Shown: piece by piece, positions 8,206 to 16,904 of the stretch
Numbering within the stretch: the first letter of the stretch is position 1
Layout: each line of letters begins with the position of its first letter
DNA from: Acinetobacter harbinensis
GTDB taxonomy: Bacteria; Pseudomonadota; Gammaproteobacteria; Pseudomonadales; Moraxellaceae
Length of the DNA: 36,026 bases
Assembly (NCBI RefSeq): GCF_000816495.1
Contig: NZ_JXBK01000001.1
Location: 2,567,850-2,603,875, forward strand
Direction of reading: 5' to 3'
Notes under the pieces: generated by a model
Told to the model about the DNA's origin: nothing
What the model saw: the letters and a program-made list of their open reading frames with translations, nothing else
Database searches by the model: none
Translations under genes and position numbers: made by a program

Positions 8206-9114
8206 TTAGTTACCAGAGCTTGGTGATCGGGTACATAGTTTTTGCGCAACCCGATCCGCCTCTTGGAAATTGTGTATAGAAGGCAGCTGATTCAGATCGC
8301 TACTTGCTGACACGGTTTGCTGTTGCAACAATGCATCGATAGACTGGGTAATCCGATCTTGCTTCAATCGATCAATCAAAATCACTCCCACTCGACATCC
8401 TGCTGTCAGTGCTTCATAAACCATCGAGACACTGTCTTCCGTCACCCAAACAGCCTCGGCCTGTTGCATTTGTTCAAAAATCCAACCTTGGGGCGTTTGT
8501 TCAACAGGAAAAATCCTTATGTGTGATACAAAGTTTTGTGCCTTTAACGCTGCTAAAAATTCCTTTGGCGTACGCCGTGAAGTGGTCAGAATCATTTCAG
8601 CTTGAGGATTTAAACGCACAATCTCTTTGATGGCTGTTAAAATTTTATCCGCATTCCATTGATGGCGTTTAGAAGAACCGCCTAAAGCAATTAACACTCT
8701 ATTTTTTTGATGCCGCTGTTCATCCACAATTGGATTGAGCGCACCTTTTGTGCTGATAACATGAGCAGATGCTTCAACGCCATCATGTTCAGGAATAATC
8801 GCATAATCAAACCAAGGTAGTGGGAAATTCGGCTTCATCATAATCACCGTTTCGGCGTTCGGATAAATTTTTCCCAGCAACAACACGCGCAATTGCGTAT
8901 GACTGCCTACGCCAAAGAGATAATCTGGCGGCTTCGCAACCACTCCAGTATTGCGCTTTAAAAGCGCCAATAACACACTAAAAATGGACAATTGCTCAAC
9001 AGAGATTTCTTCAAAAGTCACCTCAACTGCAGATTGTCTGCACATGGCCTGATACAAACCGAGCGCTTGTGAGCGATGCCCTGCTTTTCCATCACTAACA
9101 TAAACAATATGCAT
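8206..9114 (-). CDS. ELM1/DUF1022 family protein, probable LOS glycosyltransferase
   Basis: 302 residues from ATG 9114. The hallmark of the ELM1 (DUF1022, PF06258) family, SDGKAGHRSQALGL, is at 7-20. Later blocks are VLIALGGSSKRHQW and VWVTEDSVSMVYEALTAGCRVGV, the latter resembling the donor-binding half of GT-B enzymes. The family is named after a plant mitochondrial fission protein, but the bacterial members often lie in LPS/LOS loci. As the gene next to ilvE it occupies the position of the first OC-locus glycosyltransferase gene. ATG 9114 is preferred over ATG 9135 because AAGGA sits 7 nt before it, whereas 9135 has no such site. Enzyme activity is inferred. Confidence 0.78.
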   Translation of the reverse strand: MHIVYVSDGKAGHRSQALGLYQAMCRQSAVEVTFEEISVEQLSIFSVLLALLKRNTGVVAKPPDYLFGVGSHTQLRVLLLGKIYPNAETVIMMKPNFPLPWFDYAIIPEHDGVEASAHVISTKGALNPIVDEQRHQKNRVLIALGGSSKRHQWNADKILTAIKEIVRLNPQAEMILTTSRRTPKEFLAALKAQNFVSHIRIFPVEQTPQGWIFEQMQQAEAVWVTEDSVSMVYEALTAGCRVGVILIDRLKQDRITQSIDALLQQQTVSASSDLNQLPSIHNFQEADRVAQKLCTRSPSSGN

Positions 9115-9157
9115 AGCCTGATCCTTTGAAATCATCCATTAAAAACAAAAGCTATAA

Positions 9158-9186
9158 AAAAGGCGAAAACCAAGTTTTCGCCTTTT
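9158..9186 (-). terminator. Intrinsic terminator of ilvE
   Basis: A perfect inverted repeat, AAAAGGCGAAAAC / GTTTTCGCCTTTT (9158-9170 and 9174-9186) with a 3-nt loop. Read on the minus strand it is followed by a T-run. It lies between the ilvE stop and the ELM1-family gene, only 43 nt before that gene's ATG. Confidence 0.9.
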
Positions 9187-9203
9187 GATCTAAATGGATG
9201 AGC

Positions 9204-10130
9204 TTATTTAATATAAGTCAACCAATGTGCATATTTAGGATCTTTACCTTGCACTGCATCAAAGAATGCTTTTTGAATTTGGGTGGTAATTGGACCACGT
9301 GAACCACAACCAATTTCACGGTCATCATATTCACGAATTGGTGTTACTTCAGCCGCAGTTCCGGTAAAGAAGGCTTCATCACCAATATAAAACTCATCAC
9401 GGGTAATGCGGCGTTCAATCACTTCATAGCCCAAATCGCGAGCAATCGTAATAATGGTTTGACGGGTAATGCCATCTAAAGCACCACCGGAAATTTCTGG
9501 CGTATGAATCACACCATCACGCACCAAGAATACGTTTTCGCCCGAACCTTGACAGACATAACCCTGCGGATCCATCAACATGGCTTCATCATAACCTGAA
9601 TGTGCCACTTCCTGATGTGCCAAAATTGACAAGGTATAGTTACCTGATGCCTTGGCTTTACACATGGTCACGTTTGGATGATGATGCGTGAACGAGGAGG
9701 TTTTCACTCGAATTCCCTTGGCCATTGCTTCATCGCCTAAGTATGCACCCCAACTCCATGCTGCCACAGTGGCATGAATGGTGTTGTTGGTGGCGGCAAT
9801 ACCGAGTCGTTCTGAACCAATAAAAATAATTGGACGCAAATAACACGACGCCAGTTTATTTTCACGTACCACATCAATTTGTGCTTGCTCTAAAGTTGCT
9901 TGATCAAATGGGACTTTCATTTGATAAATTTTGGCAGAGTTGAGCAAACGTTTTGTATGATCCTGAAGACGGAAAATTGCCGTTCCATTCGGGGTTTCAT
10001 AAGCACGGACACCTTCAAACACACCCATACTATAATGTAAGGTATGTGTTAAGACGTGAATTTTTGCCTCACGCCAATCCACCATTTGTCCATCTTGCCA
10101 AATAAAACCATCACGATCAGCCAAGTTCAT
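9204..10130 (-). CDS. ilvE: Branched-chain amino acid aminotransferase
   Basis: 308 residues, the normal size for class IV PLP aminotransferases. It catalyses the last transamination step of leucine, isoleucine and valine synthesis (and the reverse) using glutamate in the cytoplasm. Motifs: LHYSMGVFEGVRAYET near the N-terminus, the PLP lysine K160 in CKAKASGNY, GSGENVFLVRDGVIHTP, and the phosphate-binding ALDGITRQTII and FFTGTAAEVTPIREYD near the C-terminus. GGAGAG lies before the ATG. It follows glnE by 34 nt on the same strand, so co-transcription is likely, and it ends in the terminator at 9158-9186. In Acinetobacter this gene marks one edge of the OC locus. Confidence 0.97.
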   Translation of the reverse strand: MNLADRDGFIWQDGQMVDWREAKIHVLTHTLHYSMGVFEGVRAYETPNGTAIFRLQDHTKRLLNSAKIYQMKVPFDQATLEQAQIDVVRENKLASCYLRPIIFIGSERLGIAATNNTIHATVAAWSWGAYLGDEAMAKGIRVKTSSFTHHHPNVTMCKAKASGNYTLSILAHQEVAHSGYDEAMLMDPQGYVCQGSGENVFLVRDGVIHTPEISGGALDGITRQTIITIARDLGYEVIERRITRDEFYIGDEAFFTGTAAEVTPIREYDDREIGCGSRGPITTQIQKAFFDAVQGKDPKYAHWLTYIK

Positions 10131-10164
10131 GGCGCACTCTCCAATTTTTTATACACAGTCATGT

Positions 10165-12909
10165 TTATCCAAGGCAAAAGTTTGCCGTTGGATCAATTAA
10201 TCTTTGCCATAACTTGCAAACGATCACGCGGGTATCGTGCCAATCCGCAGCATTGACTTGCATGGATTGATTTGCAAGGGCTAAACGGTGGCTCTCGGCT
10301 CGTTCACTGAGATAAGCTTGAATCAATGCATTGGCGTCATCACTGGATAAGTAATTTGCTTTTGTCGCATCTTCAAGGATTCGTACATTGTCGGAGTAAT
10401 GGGCGAGATCAGAATTCGACCCACTCCACGCTAACACCGCATACTGTGCCATAAATTCGATATCAACGATACCACCTGCATCCTGTTTTAAATGAAAAAT
10501 TCCATCTTTTTGCTGTTCTTTAGAAGAGCCTAAATGTTGTTTCATTTTCTGGCGCATTTTCAGCACTTCTTCACGCACATTGGCTTGATCACGCGGTTGG
10601 GTCAAAATACGACGGCGTAATACTTCAAAAATATCGCGTAAGCTTTGCTCACCGGCAATCGAGCGCGCGCGTACCAATGCTTGATGCTCCCACAGCCATG
10701 CACTTTTAAGCTGATATTGCTCAAAGGCTTTTAAACTGGTGACCAACAAGCCCGCTTCACCTGAAGGACGCAGACGGGTATCAATTTCATAGACACGGCC
10801 ATCTAAAGTTTGTGTGGTCATCAGCGACATAAATTTTTGTGCCACACGCATGGCAAACTCAAAACCACTGATGGATTTTGCGCCATCGGTATCGCCCTGT
10901 TCACGCATATAATGAATAAACACTAAATCTAAATCTGAACCATAACCCAACTCAATACCGCCAACTTTGCCATAACCAATCACGGCAAAAGCCATATGAT
11001 CAATCGAGCAGCGCTGTCCTTCGGCATCCAGTGGAAAGCCATGCTTTTTAGCAGTAATTTGATAGGCCAAATGCAAGGTCGCACTGACGGAGACTTCAGC
11101 AATATCCGTTAAGGCATCGGAGACTTTCATCAGGGCGCTTTCGGCCAAAACATCGCTGGCAGCCACCGCCAAGACATTGGACTTTTTAAACAAACGCAGT
11201 ACGCGCATTTGATCTTCCACTTGATCAATTTCGATACGCAGCAATTGCTGACGTAATGAGTCTTCAAGATCTTTACGCTGCGGCAGTTCAAAATCCATCG
11301 ACAAAAACTCATCCAGTAGCACCGGATAATGGGTGAGTTCTTCACAAATCCATGGACTGACTGTGGCCATTTTCACCAAGCGCTGTAACGCGCCTTTACT
11401 TTCAATCAGCATGACCAAATAAACCGTGCGACGCATCACCGTTTCCACCAGCGGCATTAAACGCAGCAAAGCCATTTGTGGTTGTTTAGATTGCAAAACC
11501 GCTTCAATTAAATGCGGCCAAAAGACTTTTAAACGTTGTACCGCTTTGGCCGGTAATTTCTTTAAGGTATGACCATGCCAAAACTCATGGATTAAATTTT
11601 TTGTCGCCGGATCCAACACGGCATCAAGCTGCTGTTCCAGTTGATTCAGCGTATCCACCAGTGGATCGGGTTCTTTTTCTTTGATGAGATGTTCAAACTG
11701 ATAAATGACTTTGGTACGCTTTTGATTGAGTACGGCTAAAAACTCATCCCAATCAGCAAAGCCAAGGGTCTCCGTGATGCGTTGACGTAAATCATCTTCA
11801 TGCGGTAAGGATTGGGTTTGCTGATCATTTAAGGCTTGAATGGCATGTTCCACACGGCGCAGAAACAAGTAAGCATCTTCAAGTTCCAGTACAGTCTCTT
11901 CATCCAACAGTCCCACTTGGCCCAAGTGATGCAAGCTGACCAAGCACTGACGATCTTGCAGCTCTAACTTGGAGCCGCCATAAATCAGTTGAAAGACTTG
12001 CACAATAAATTCAACTTCACGAATCCCACCGGCACCCAACTTAATGTCATCTTCAATATTACGCCGCAACACTTCGCGCTCAATCATCACTTTCATTTCG
12101 CGCATCGCTTCAAAAGCGGTGTAATCGACATATTTGCGAAACACAAAAGGTCGGGTCATTTTTAGGAGTTCATCGCCCTCTTGAGCACCAGTCACAATGC
12201 GTGCTTTGATCCATGCATAGCGCTCCCATTCACGGCCATGCTGACTAAGATATTTCTCTAAAGCCACATGGCTAATTGCCAATGCCGAACCATCGCCCCA
12301 TGGACGCAAACGCATATCGACGCGAAAAACAAAACCATCGGCAGTGATATGATCGAGCAAATAAATTAATTTTTGCCCCCATAAAATACAAAACTGCTGA
12401 ATATCAATTGATTTACGCGCGGTGGTTTCACCCTGTTCACCAAAAGCAAAAATAAGATCAATATCGCTGGATAGATTGAGTTCTTGTGCGCCGAGTTTGC
12501 CCATGGCGACCACAATTAAATCTTGTAGAGCGCCGTTATAGCCCATCGGCTCACCATATTTAGCAATTAACGGCGCACGAGCAAAGGCTTTGGCCGCGCA
12601 AATGGCCGCATCGGCAAAATCGGAAAGTTCTCGGGTTAACGTCACCACATCAGTTAGCTGATTGGCATCTTGCCAAATCCAGCGAAACATCAGGCGTGCC
12701 CGTAGAATACGCAGGGCGCTCATCCACGCGGCTTCATCAGTAAGATGCGCTAAGGTCTTTTCAACACAGTGCTGAATTTGACTGCTACTTAAACAGACTA
12801 AAAATTGGTCAAGGGCATAATCTTGTTCAAGTAATCCGACGTGATTGGCCAGTACTTGTTCTGCATACTGGCTGGCACGCAAGGTTTTTTGCAATTGCTG
12901 CACATTCAT
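10165..12909 (-). CDS. glnE: Bifunctional glutamine synthetase adenylyltransferase / deadenylylase
   Basis: 914 residues, close to the usual 940-950. GlnE attaches AMP to glutamine synthetase when nitrogen is plentiful and removes it phosphorolytically when nitrogen is short, under PII control. Two nucleotidyltransferase domains are visible. The N-terminal adenylyl-removing half has MGKLGAQELNLSSDIDLIFA (D149, D151). The C-terminal adenylylating half has GYGKVGGIELGYGSDLDLVF (D659, D661). Each is followed by a helical GlnD-PII-uridylylase-like region. ATG 12909 is chosen over the TTG at 12915, since AAGGG sits 6 nt before the ATG but directly abuts the TTG. Confidence 0.97.
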   Translation of the reverse strand: MNVQQLQKTLRASQYAEQVLANHVGLLEQDYALDQFLVCLSSSQIQHCVEKTLAHLTDEAAWMSALRILRARLMFRWIWQDANQLTDVVTLTRELSDFADAAICAAKAFARAPLIAKYGEPMGYNGALQDLIVVAMGKLGAQELNLSSDIDLIFAFGEQGETTARKSIDIQQFCILWGQKLIYLLDHITADGFVFRVDMRLRPWGDGSALAISHVALEKYLSQHGREWERYAWIKARIVTGAQEGDELLKMTRPFVFRKYVDYTAFEAMREMKVMIEREVLRRNIEDDIKLGAGGIREVEFIVQVFQLIYGGSKLELQDRQCLVSLHHLGQVGLLDEETVLELEDAYLFLRRVEHAIQALNDQQTQSLPHEDDLRQRITETLGFADWDEFLAVLNQKRTKVIYQFEHLIKEKEPDPLVDTLNQLEQQLDAVLDPATKNLIHEFWHGHTLKKLPAKAVQRLKVFWPHLIEAVLQSKQPQMALLRLMPLVETVMRRTVYLVMLIESKGALQRLVKMATVSPWICEELTHYPVLLDEFLSMDFELPQRKDLEDSLRQQLLRIEIDQVEDQMRVLRLFKKSNVLAVAASDVLAESALMKVSDALTDIAEVSVSATLHLAYQITAKKHGFPLDAEGQRCSIDHMAFAVIGYGKVGGIELGYGSDLDLVFIHYMREQGDTDGAKSISGFEFAMRVAQKFMSLMTTQTLDGRVYEIDTRLRPSGEAGLLVTSLKAFEQYQLKSAWLWEHQALVRARSIAGEQSLRDIFEVLRRRILTQPRDQANVREEVLKMRQKMKQHLGSSKEQQKDGIFHLKQDAGGIVDIEFMAQYAVLAWSGSNSDLAHYSDNVRILEDATKANYLSSDDANALIQAYLSERAESHRLALANQSMQVNAADWHDTRVIVCKLWQRLIDPTANFCLG

Positions 12910-12982
12910 ATTCAACCCTTAAGCCTAGTTTTTGCTAGTTATAACAGTTGAAATGAAGTACTGGCAAAGAAAATTTATTTTT

Positions 12983-14257
12983 CTAGATGCGGGCGAGTTC
13001 AGCCGGAGCTTGTTCTGGGGTTAAGGCTTGATGATTACTGGTCGCTACCGGCAACGTTACGGTAAACGTAGTGCCTTCACCTTCATTGGAGACCACCACA
13101 ATATCACCATGATTCAGCTCAATAAAGCGCTTACATAACATTAAGCCTAAACCGGTGCCCTTTTCACCTGCTGTGCCTTTAATACTGGCCGACAGCGATT
13201 CTTTAAACAGCTGTCCAATTTGTGCCTGACTCATGCCTAAACCGTTGTCCTGCACAGCAATCTGCACACCCGCATCTGTATGACGCGCACTGATGATCAC
13301 TTGGCCTTTACCATCTGTTGGGGTAAATTTTAATGCATTAGAGACTAAGTTTTGGATCACCGAGGTAATCATATTAATATCGGCATAGACTTTTAAATCA
13401 TCTGCAATTTGATCAATCAAGCGAATGTCTTTTTTGATCGCCAAACTATTTAACACCGAACAAACAATTTTGCTCGACTGTTTCAGTTCAAAATTAATTG
13501 GATGATAAATAAAACGTCCACCTTCGGCCATAGCCCAATTGAGCAAGCTTTCTAGCAAATTATAAGTTGATTGCGTGGTGTCATACAGATATTCAGAAAT
13601 GCTTTGTACGCTCGCGTCATCAAGGGTATCGCGCTCTTGCACCAACACTTCTGAAAAACCCAACAGACCATGAAATGGCGCTCTTAAATCATGCGCGATA
13701 ATTTGGAAAAATTTGGTTTTACTATAATTGAGCGCCACTTGCTGTTCATGTAATTCTTTTAATTCAACGTAATCTACTTTTAATTCAATATGACGCATCA
13801 AGTTGTCAGCACAATCGACCACAATGCTGGCACTGTTTACATCAAAGGATTGCTGCTTTTTATCAAAAAACAAGATTTGTCCAACAGAACGACCATCTAA
13901 TAAACGTAAATCAAAGGCGATATAACGCTCAGCTTTCACCCCAAATTGAGAGATGTGCTGCACCAAATGAGGGTATTGCGGATGCTGTACATCTACAAAA
14001 GCTTGATCACTAAAGTAGGCACTTAAATTGGTATCCACCAACGGCGTGAAAGCTTTAAATTGCTGATTTGAGGCATACCAAATATACGGCTCATTATGAA
14101 AGGCAAATACCGCTTCATCTGCACCGAGTATTTTACGCGCAAGATTTAAAAAACTTTCTACCTGATTATTGGCGGTAAACACGCCCAACAACAAGGAGAG
14201 CTTACAAGCACTAAGCTGCTCGGTTTCCGAACCAATTTCAAGTAACTGCATTCTCAT
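12983..14257 (-). CDS. Soluble orphan sensor histidine kinase with N-terminal GAF-like region
   Basis: About 424 residues, no membrane segment. Residues about 10-150 form a GAF-like sensory region (ARKILGADEAVFAFHNEPYI... DLRLLDGRSVGQILFFD). The kinase core follows: H-box FFQIIAHDLRAPFHGLLGFS with phospho-acceptor H189, N-box NLVSNALKFTP, G1 DNGLGMS and G2 EKGTGLGLMLCKRF with ATP-lid glycines. There is no receiver domain, and no response-regulator gene lies nearby, so its partner is unknown. Start is uncertain: TTG 14272, ATG 14257 and ATG 14251 are in frame; 14257 is chosen for a weak GGATGAG site upstream. It precedes glnE by about 70 nt on the same strand and may be co-transcribed. Confidence 0.88.
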   Translation of the reverse strand: MRMQLLEIGSETEQLSACKLSLLLGVFTANNQVESFLNLARKILGADEAVFAFHNEPYIWYASNQQFKAFTPLVDTNLSAYFSDQAFVDVQHPQYPHLVQHISQFGVKAERYIAFDLRLLDGRSVGQILFFDKKQQSFDVNSASIVVDCADNLMRHIELKVDYVELKELHEQQVALNYSKTKFFQIIAHDLRAPFHGLLGFSEVLVQERDTLDDASVQSISEYLYDTTQSTYNLLESLLNWAMAEGGRFIYHPINFELKQSSKIVCSVLNSLAIKKDIRLIDQIADDLKVYADINMITSVIQNLVSNALKFTPTDGKGQVIISARHTDAGVQIAVQDNGLGMSQAQIGQLFKESLSASIKGTAGEKGTGLGLMLCKRFIELNHGDIVVVSNEGEGTTFTVTLPVATSNHQALTPEQAPAELARI

Positions 14258-14450
14258 ATTTGACTCATCCAATCACTATTTATTGTTGTAAAAAAACCCA
14301 GTACGTCAGTTTAGTTAGTTAATAGATTTTACCAAAAAATACAATTTTTAAACAGCAATATCAAATCCTAGCTTTTAAGCAATTTGTAACTGAAAATCTT
14401 TCGCAGATTAAAGCATTGTATTGCCTGTCATTTTTAATTCTCAGACACAA

Positions 14451-14489
14451 AAAAATCCCCAAGCTTTTGACACCAGCTTGGGGATTTTT
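14451..14489 (-). terminator. Intrinsic terminator of tRNA-Leu
   Basis: A 14-bp perfect stem, AAAAATCCCCAAGC (14451-14464) with GCTTGGGGATTTTT (14476-14489), around an 11-nt loop. On the minus strand it ends in a T-rich run and lies just past the tRNA 3' end, so it separates the tRNA from the histidine kinase gene. Confidence 0.9.
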
Positions 14490-14498
14490 CTAGAATTT

Positions 14499-14585
14499 TG
14501 GTCCCGAGGGTCGGACTCGAACCGACACGTCATCTCTGACAGCGGATTTTGAATCCGCCGCGTCTACCAATTTCACCACCTCGGG
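14499..14585 (-). tRNA. tRNA-Leu (anticodon CAA)
   Basis: An 87-nt class II tRNA read on the minus strand. The acceptor arms CCCGAGG (14585-14579) and CCTCGGG pair fully. Discriminator A and CCA are encoded (14502-14499). The D-arm has GAAATTGGTAGACGC, the anticodon arm is GCGGA-TTCAAAA-TCCGC with CAA at positions 34-36, a long variable arm follows, and the T-arm has GGTTCGAGTCC. The long variable arm and discriminator A fit leucine; CAA reads UUG. It has its own promoter and terminator. Confidence 0.97.
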
Positions 14586-14619
14586 AAAGGGGCTACAAGC
14601 ATCTTGGCTTGTGCTGGCT

Positions 14620-14647
14620 ATATTACTATTAAACTTCAGATTGTCAA
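14620..14647 (-). promoter_or_regulatory. Sigma-70 promoter of tRNA-Leu
   Basis: On the minus strand, consensus TTGACA (14647-14642), a 16-nt spacer and TAATAT (14625-14620) are followed by a GC-rich discriminator about 35 nt before the mature tRNA. This is a strong stable-RNA-type promoter. Confidence 0.8.
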
Positions 14648-14720
14648 TTCTCTAATGCAATCAATTGCTCACTTTTACAGCAAAAATCAAATCTTTGTCT
14701 TAAAAAACAGCAGATATGCG

Positions 14721-14748
14721 TTCATACAGTATTTTTCAGGATTATAAT
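14721..14748 (+). promoter_or_regulatory. Probable queA promoter
   Basis: TTCATA (14721-14726), 16-nt spacer, perfect TATAAT (14743-14748). The -10 box contains the A and T of ATG 14747. The predicted start of transcription near 14755 lies upstream of ATG 14780, which favours the latter as the queA start codon. Confidence 0.55.
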
Positions 14749-14779
14749 GCAGACGTTTTTCTTATTGTATCCCTTGAAA

Positions 14780-15817
14780 ATGCAGCTTTCCGATTTTAAC
14801 TTTGATCTCCCTGACGAGCTAATTGCTCGCTACCCTTTAGATACCCGTAGTGCTTCACGTTTGCTGCATTTAGATGCACAAGGTCAGTATCACGATGGTT
14901 ATTTCACCGATATTTTGGATTTACTCGATGCCGGTGATTTACTGATTTTAAATGACACCAAAGTGATGAAAGCACGGCTTAAAGGTAAACGTGCCACAGG
15001 CGGTGCGGTTGAAGTCTTGGTGGAGCGTATGCAAGACCGTTATATTGCGTACTGTCATATTAAAGCCAGCAACTCTCCTAAAGCCGGTGCTGAAATTTTT
15101 ATTGGTGATGATGCCATTAAAGTTACCGTACAAGGTCGTCATGAAAATCTATTTATTGTTGAGTTTTCTCAACCGATTTTAACGGTATTAGACCAATACG
15201 GTCAGCTGCCCATTCCGCCCTATTTTAACCGTGAAGCGGAAGCCATTGACACCGAGCGTTATCAAACCGTTTTTAACGATCCGGAAAAATTAGCCAGTGT
15301 AGCTGCACCCACAGCCAGCTTACACTTTGATCAACAGCTCCTCACGGCACTTGCCACCAAAGGAATTGAAAAAGCCTTTGTGACCTTACATGTCGGTGCA
15401 GGCACATTTTTACCGGTGCGCAGTATAGATATTGAAAATCATATTATGCACAGTGAATGGTGTGATGTGCCGGCAGCCACAGTGGAGTTGATTCGTCAAA
15501 CCAAAGCACGCGGCAATAAAATCATTGCCGTGGGCACCACAGCCACGCGCGCGGTTGAAAGTGCAGCCGCTGCACATGACGGCACATTACAGGCATGGAG
15601 CGGTGATACACAAATTTTCATCTATCCAGGTTATCAGTTTAAAGTGGTGGATCGGTTAATTACCAATTTCCATTTGCCTGAGTCGACCTTATTGATGTTG
15701 GTTTCAGCGCTCTCCAGTCAAGCCCATATTTTGGCGGCCTATCAACATGCGGTCGAAGAAAAATATCGCTTCTTCAGTTATGGTGATGCGATGCTGGTTG
15801 ACCAACTTCACCGTTAA
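14780..15817 (+). CDS. queA: S-adenosylmethionine:tRNA ribosyltransferase-isomerase
   Basis: 345 residues. QueA transfers and isomerises the ribosyl part of AdoMet onto 7-aminomethyl-7-deazaguanine in tRNA, giving epoxyqueuosine at position 34 of GUN anticodons. Family motifs run through the protein: [17 protein letters not shown] at the N-terminus, [36 protein letters not shown] and [14 protein letters not shown]. Two starts compete. ATG 14747 has AGGA in front but overlaps a TATAAT; ATG 14780 gives the family-typical N-terminus, so I use it, though its ribosome-binding site is weak. It heads a plus-strand group and is followed by DUF3137 after 28 nt rather than by tgt. Confidence 0.96.
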   Translation: MQLSDFNFDLPDELIARYPLDTRSASRLLHLDAQGQYHDGYFTDILDLLDAGDLLILNDTKVMKARLKGKRATGGAVEVLVERMQDRYIAYCHIKASNSPKAGAEIFIGDDAIKVTVQGRHENLFIVEFSQPILTVLDQYGQLPIPPYFNREAEAIDTERYQTVFNDPEKLASVAAPTASLHFDQQLLTALATKGIEKAFVTLHVGAGTFLPVRSIDIENHIMHSEWCDVPAATVELIRQTKARGNKIIAVGTTATRAVESAAAAHDGTLQAWSGDTQIFIYPGYQFKVVDRLITNFHLPESTLLMLVSALSSQAHILAAYQHAVEEKYRFFSYGDAMLVDQLHR

Positions 15818-15845
15818 TTGTTGATGCTGTTCCAAGAAGCCCCCT

Positions 15846-16874
15846 ATGCCGATCAATCGTGTTAAACACTCTCTTCATCTTCAAGCCAAAACAAACAGAC
15901 GTGTTTCTCACAATATTGCACGGCTTTGGGAAATCGGTGCGCAGGCACACAGTCAGCAAGACATTTTGGATGCCTTGCATCCGTGGCAAGCACCGATTAG
16001 GCTTAAATTTAGCAATCATTTGGCCTTATTTTTAGCCGCCATCGGACTATTTTTTGTTGTTTTAATTATTATCAATCCCGCTAATATCTGGGCGCAAAGC
16101 AGTTTATTTATCGGTGTGTTCATTTTATTTTGGGCTTATATTGCCTATGAACAACAAAAGCCAATTACTGAAGTGATTCAGTATTTAGAACAACAAACCA
16201 TCGCAAAAAAATATCAACTGGCGTTACATCAACAACCCCGTCATGTGTCTATTCCGCTGCAACCACTCCTGATGATTGCACATTTAAAACAGCTGTTTCC
16301 GGTATTTAATCAAGGCAGTTTAGCCAATGATTTACCTTATTATGCCAGTACGGTTTGGCGCGATGAACACGGCACACAGCACCAAGTGATGGTGTTTCAA
16401 TATCGCTATGTCAATGAAGTACGTATGCGCGATAAAAATGGCCAGTCGATTAAAGTAAAAGAAGTGCACAAAGATTTATGGGGCGTCTTTGTCTTTGATG
16501 TTGATATACAAGGACTGGCCGTGACCACGGCACATAAAAGCTTTCATGCGCCCTATACCCAGCCTTGGCAGACCAGCGATATTCAAATCAATCAAAAACT
16601 TAATATTTTTGGCAGTGATGAGATGAATACTGCAAAATTACTGTCACCGGCCTTTGTGTTAAAGCTGGCCGATTTTTTTGCGCAGCGGCAAGGTGATTTA
16701 ATCTTTCATCCCAGTCGTCACATTTTATGCTTTTTAGGCAGTGCGGATTTATTTAAAATTAGCAGTCGCGCAAAAAACATTGAAGATATTTCGACTTTAC
16801 GTGGCCACTTACGCACCTTTAAATTACCGTATTTAGAAAGTTTGCAACGCGATTTAACACAGTTTTTAAAATAA
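15846..16874 (+). CDS. DUF3137-like membrane protein
   Basis: 342 residues. A short cytoplasmic N-terminus is followed by two adjacent membrane segments (about 55-77 and 83-101) and a long soluble C-terminal domain. That domain shows VFQYRYVNEVRMRDKNGQ, WGVFVFDVDIQGLAVTTAH, and a region near the end with IFHPSRHILCFLG. Shape, size and an adjacent lemA gene fit the DUF3137 family, whose function is not established. The gene starts 28 nt after queA and ends 30 nt before lemA, so the three may be one transcript. Family assignment is by recognition of architecture and context, not by strong motifs. Confidence 0.6.
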   Translation: MPINRVKHSLHLQAKTNRRVSHNIARLWEIGAQAHSQQDILDALHPWQAPIRLKFSNHLALFLAAIGLFFVVLIIINPANIWAQSSLFIGVFILFWAYIAYEQQKPITEVIQYLEQQTIAKKYQLALHQQPRHVSIPLQPLLMIAHLKQLFPVFNQGSLANDLPYYASTVWRDEHGTQHQVMVFQYRYVNEVRMRDKNGQSIKVKEVHKDLWGVFVFDVDIQGLAVTTAHKSFHAPYTQPWQTSDIQINQKLNIFGSDEMNTAKLLSPAFVLKLADFFAQRQGDLIFHPSRHILCFLGSADLFKISSRAKNIEDISTLRGHLRTFKLPYLESLQRDLTQFLK

Positions 16875-16904
16875 TGATGATGACTATTTTTTAAGGGGAT
16901 AAAG

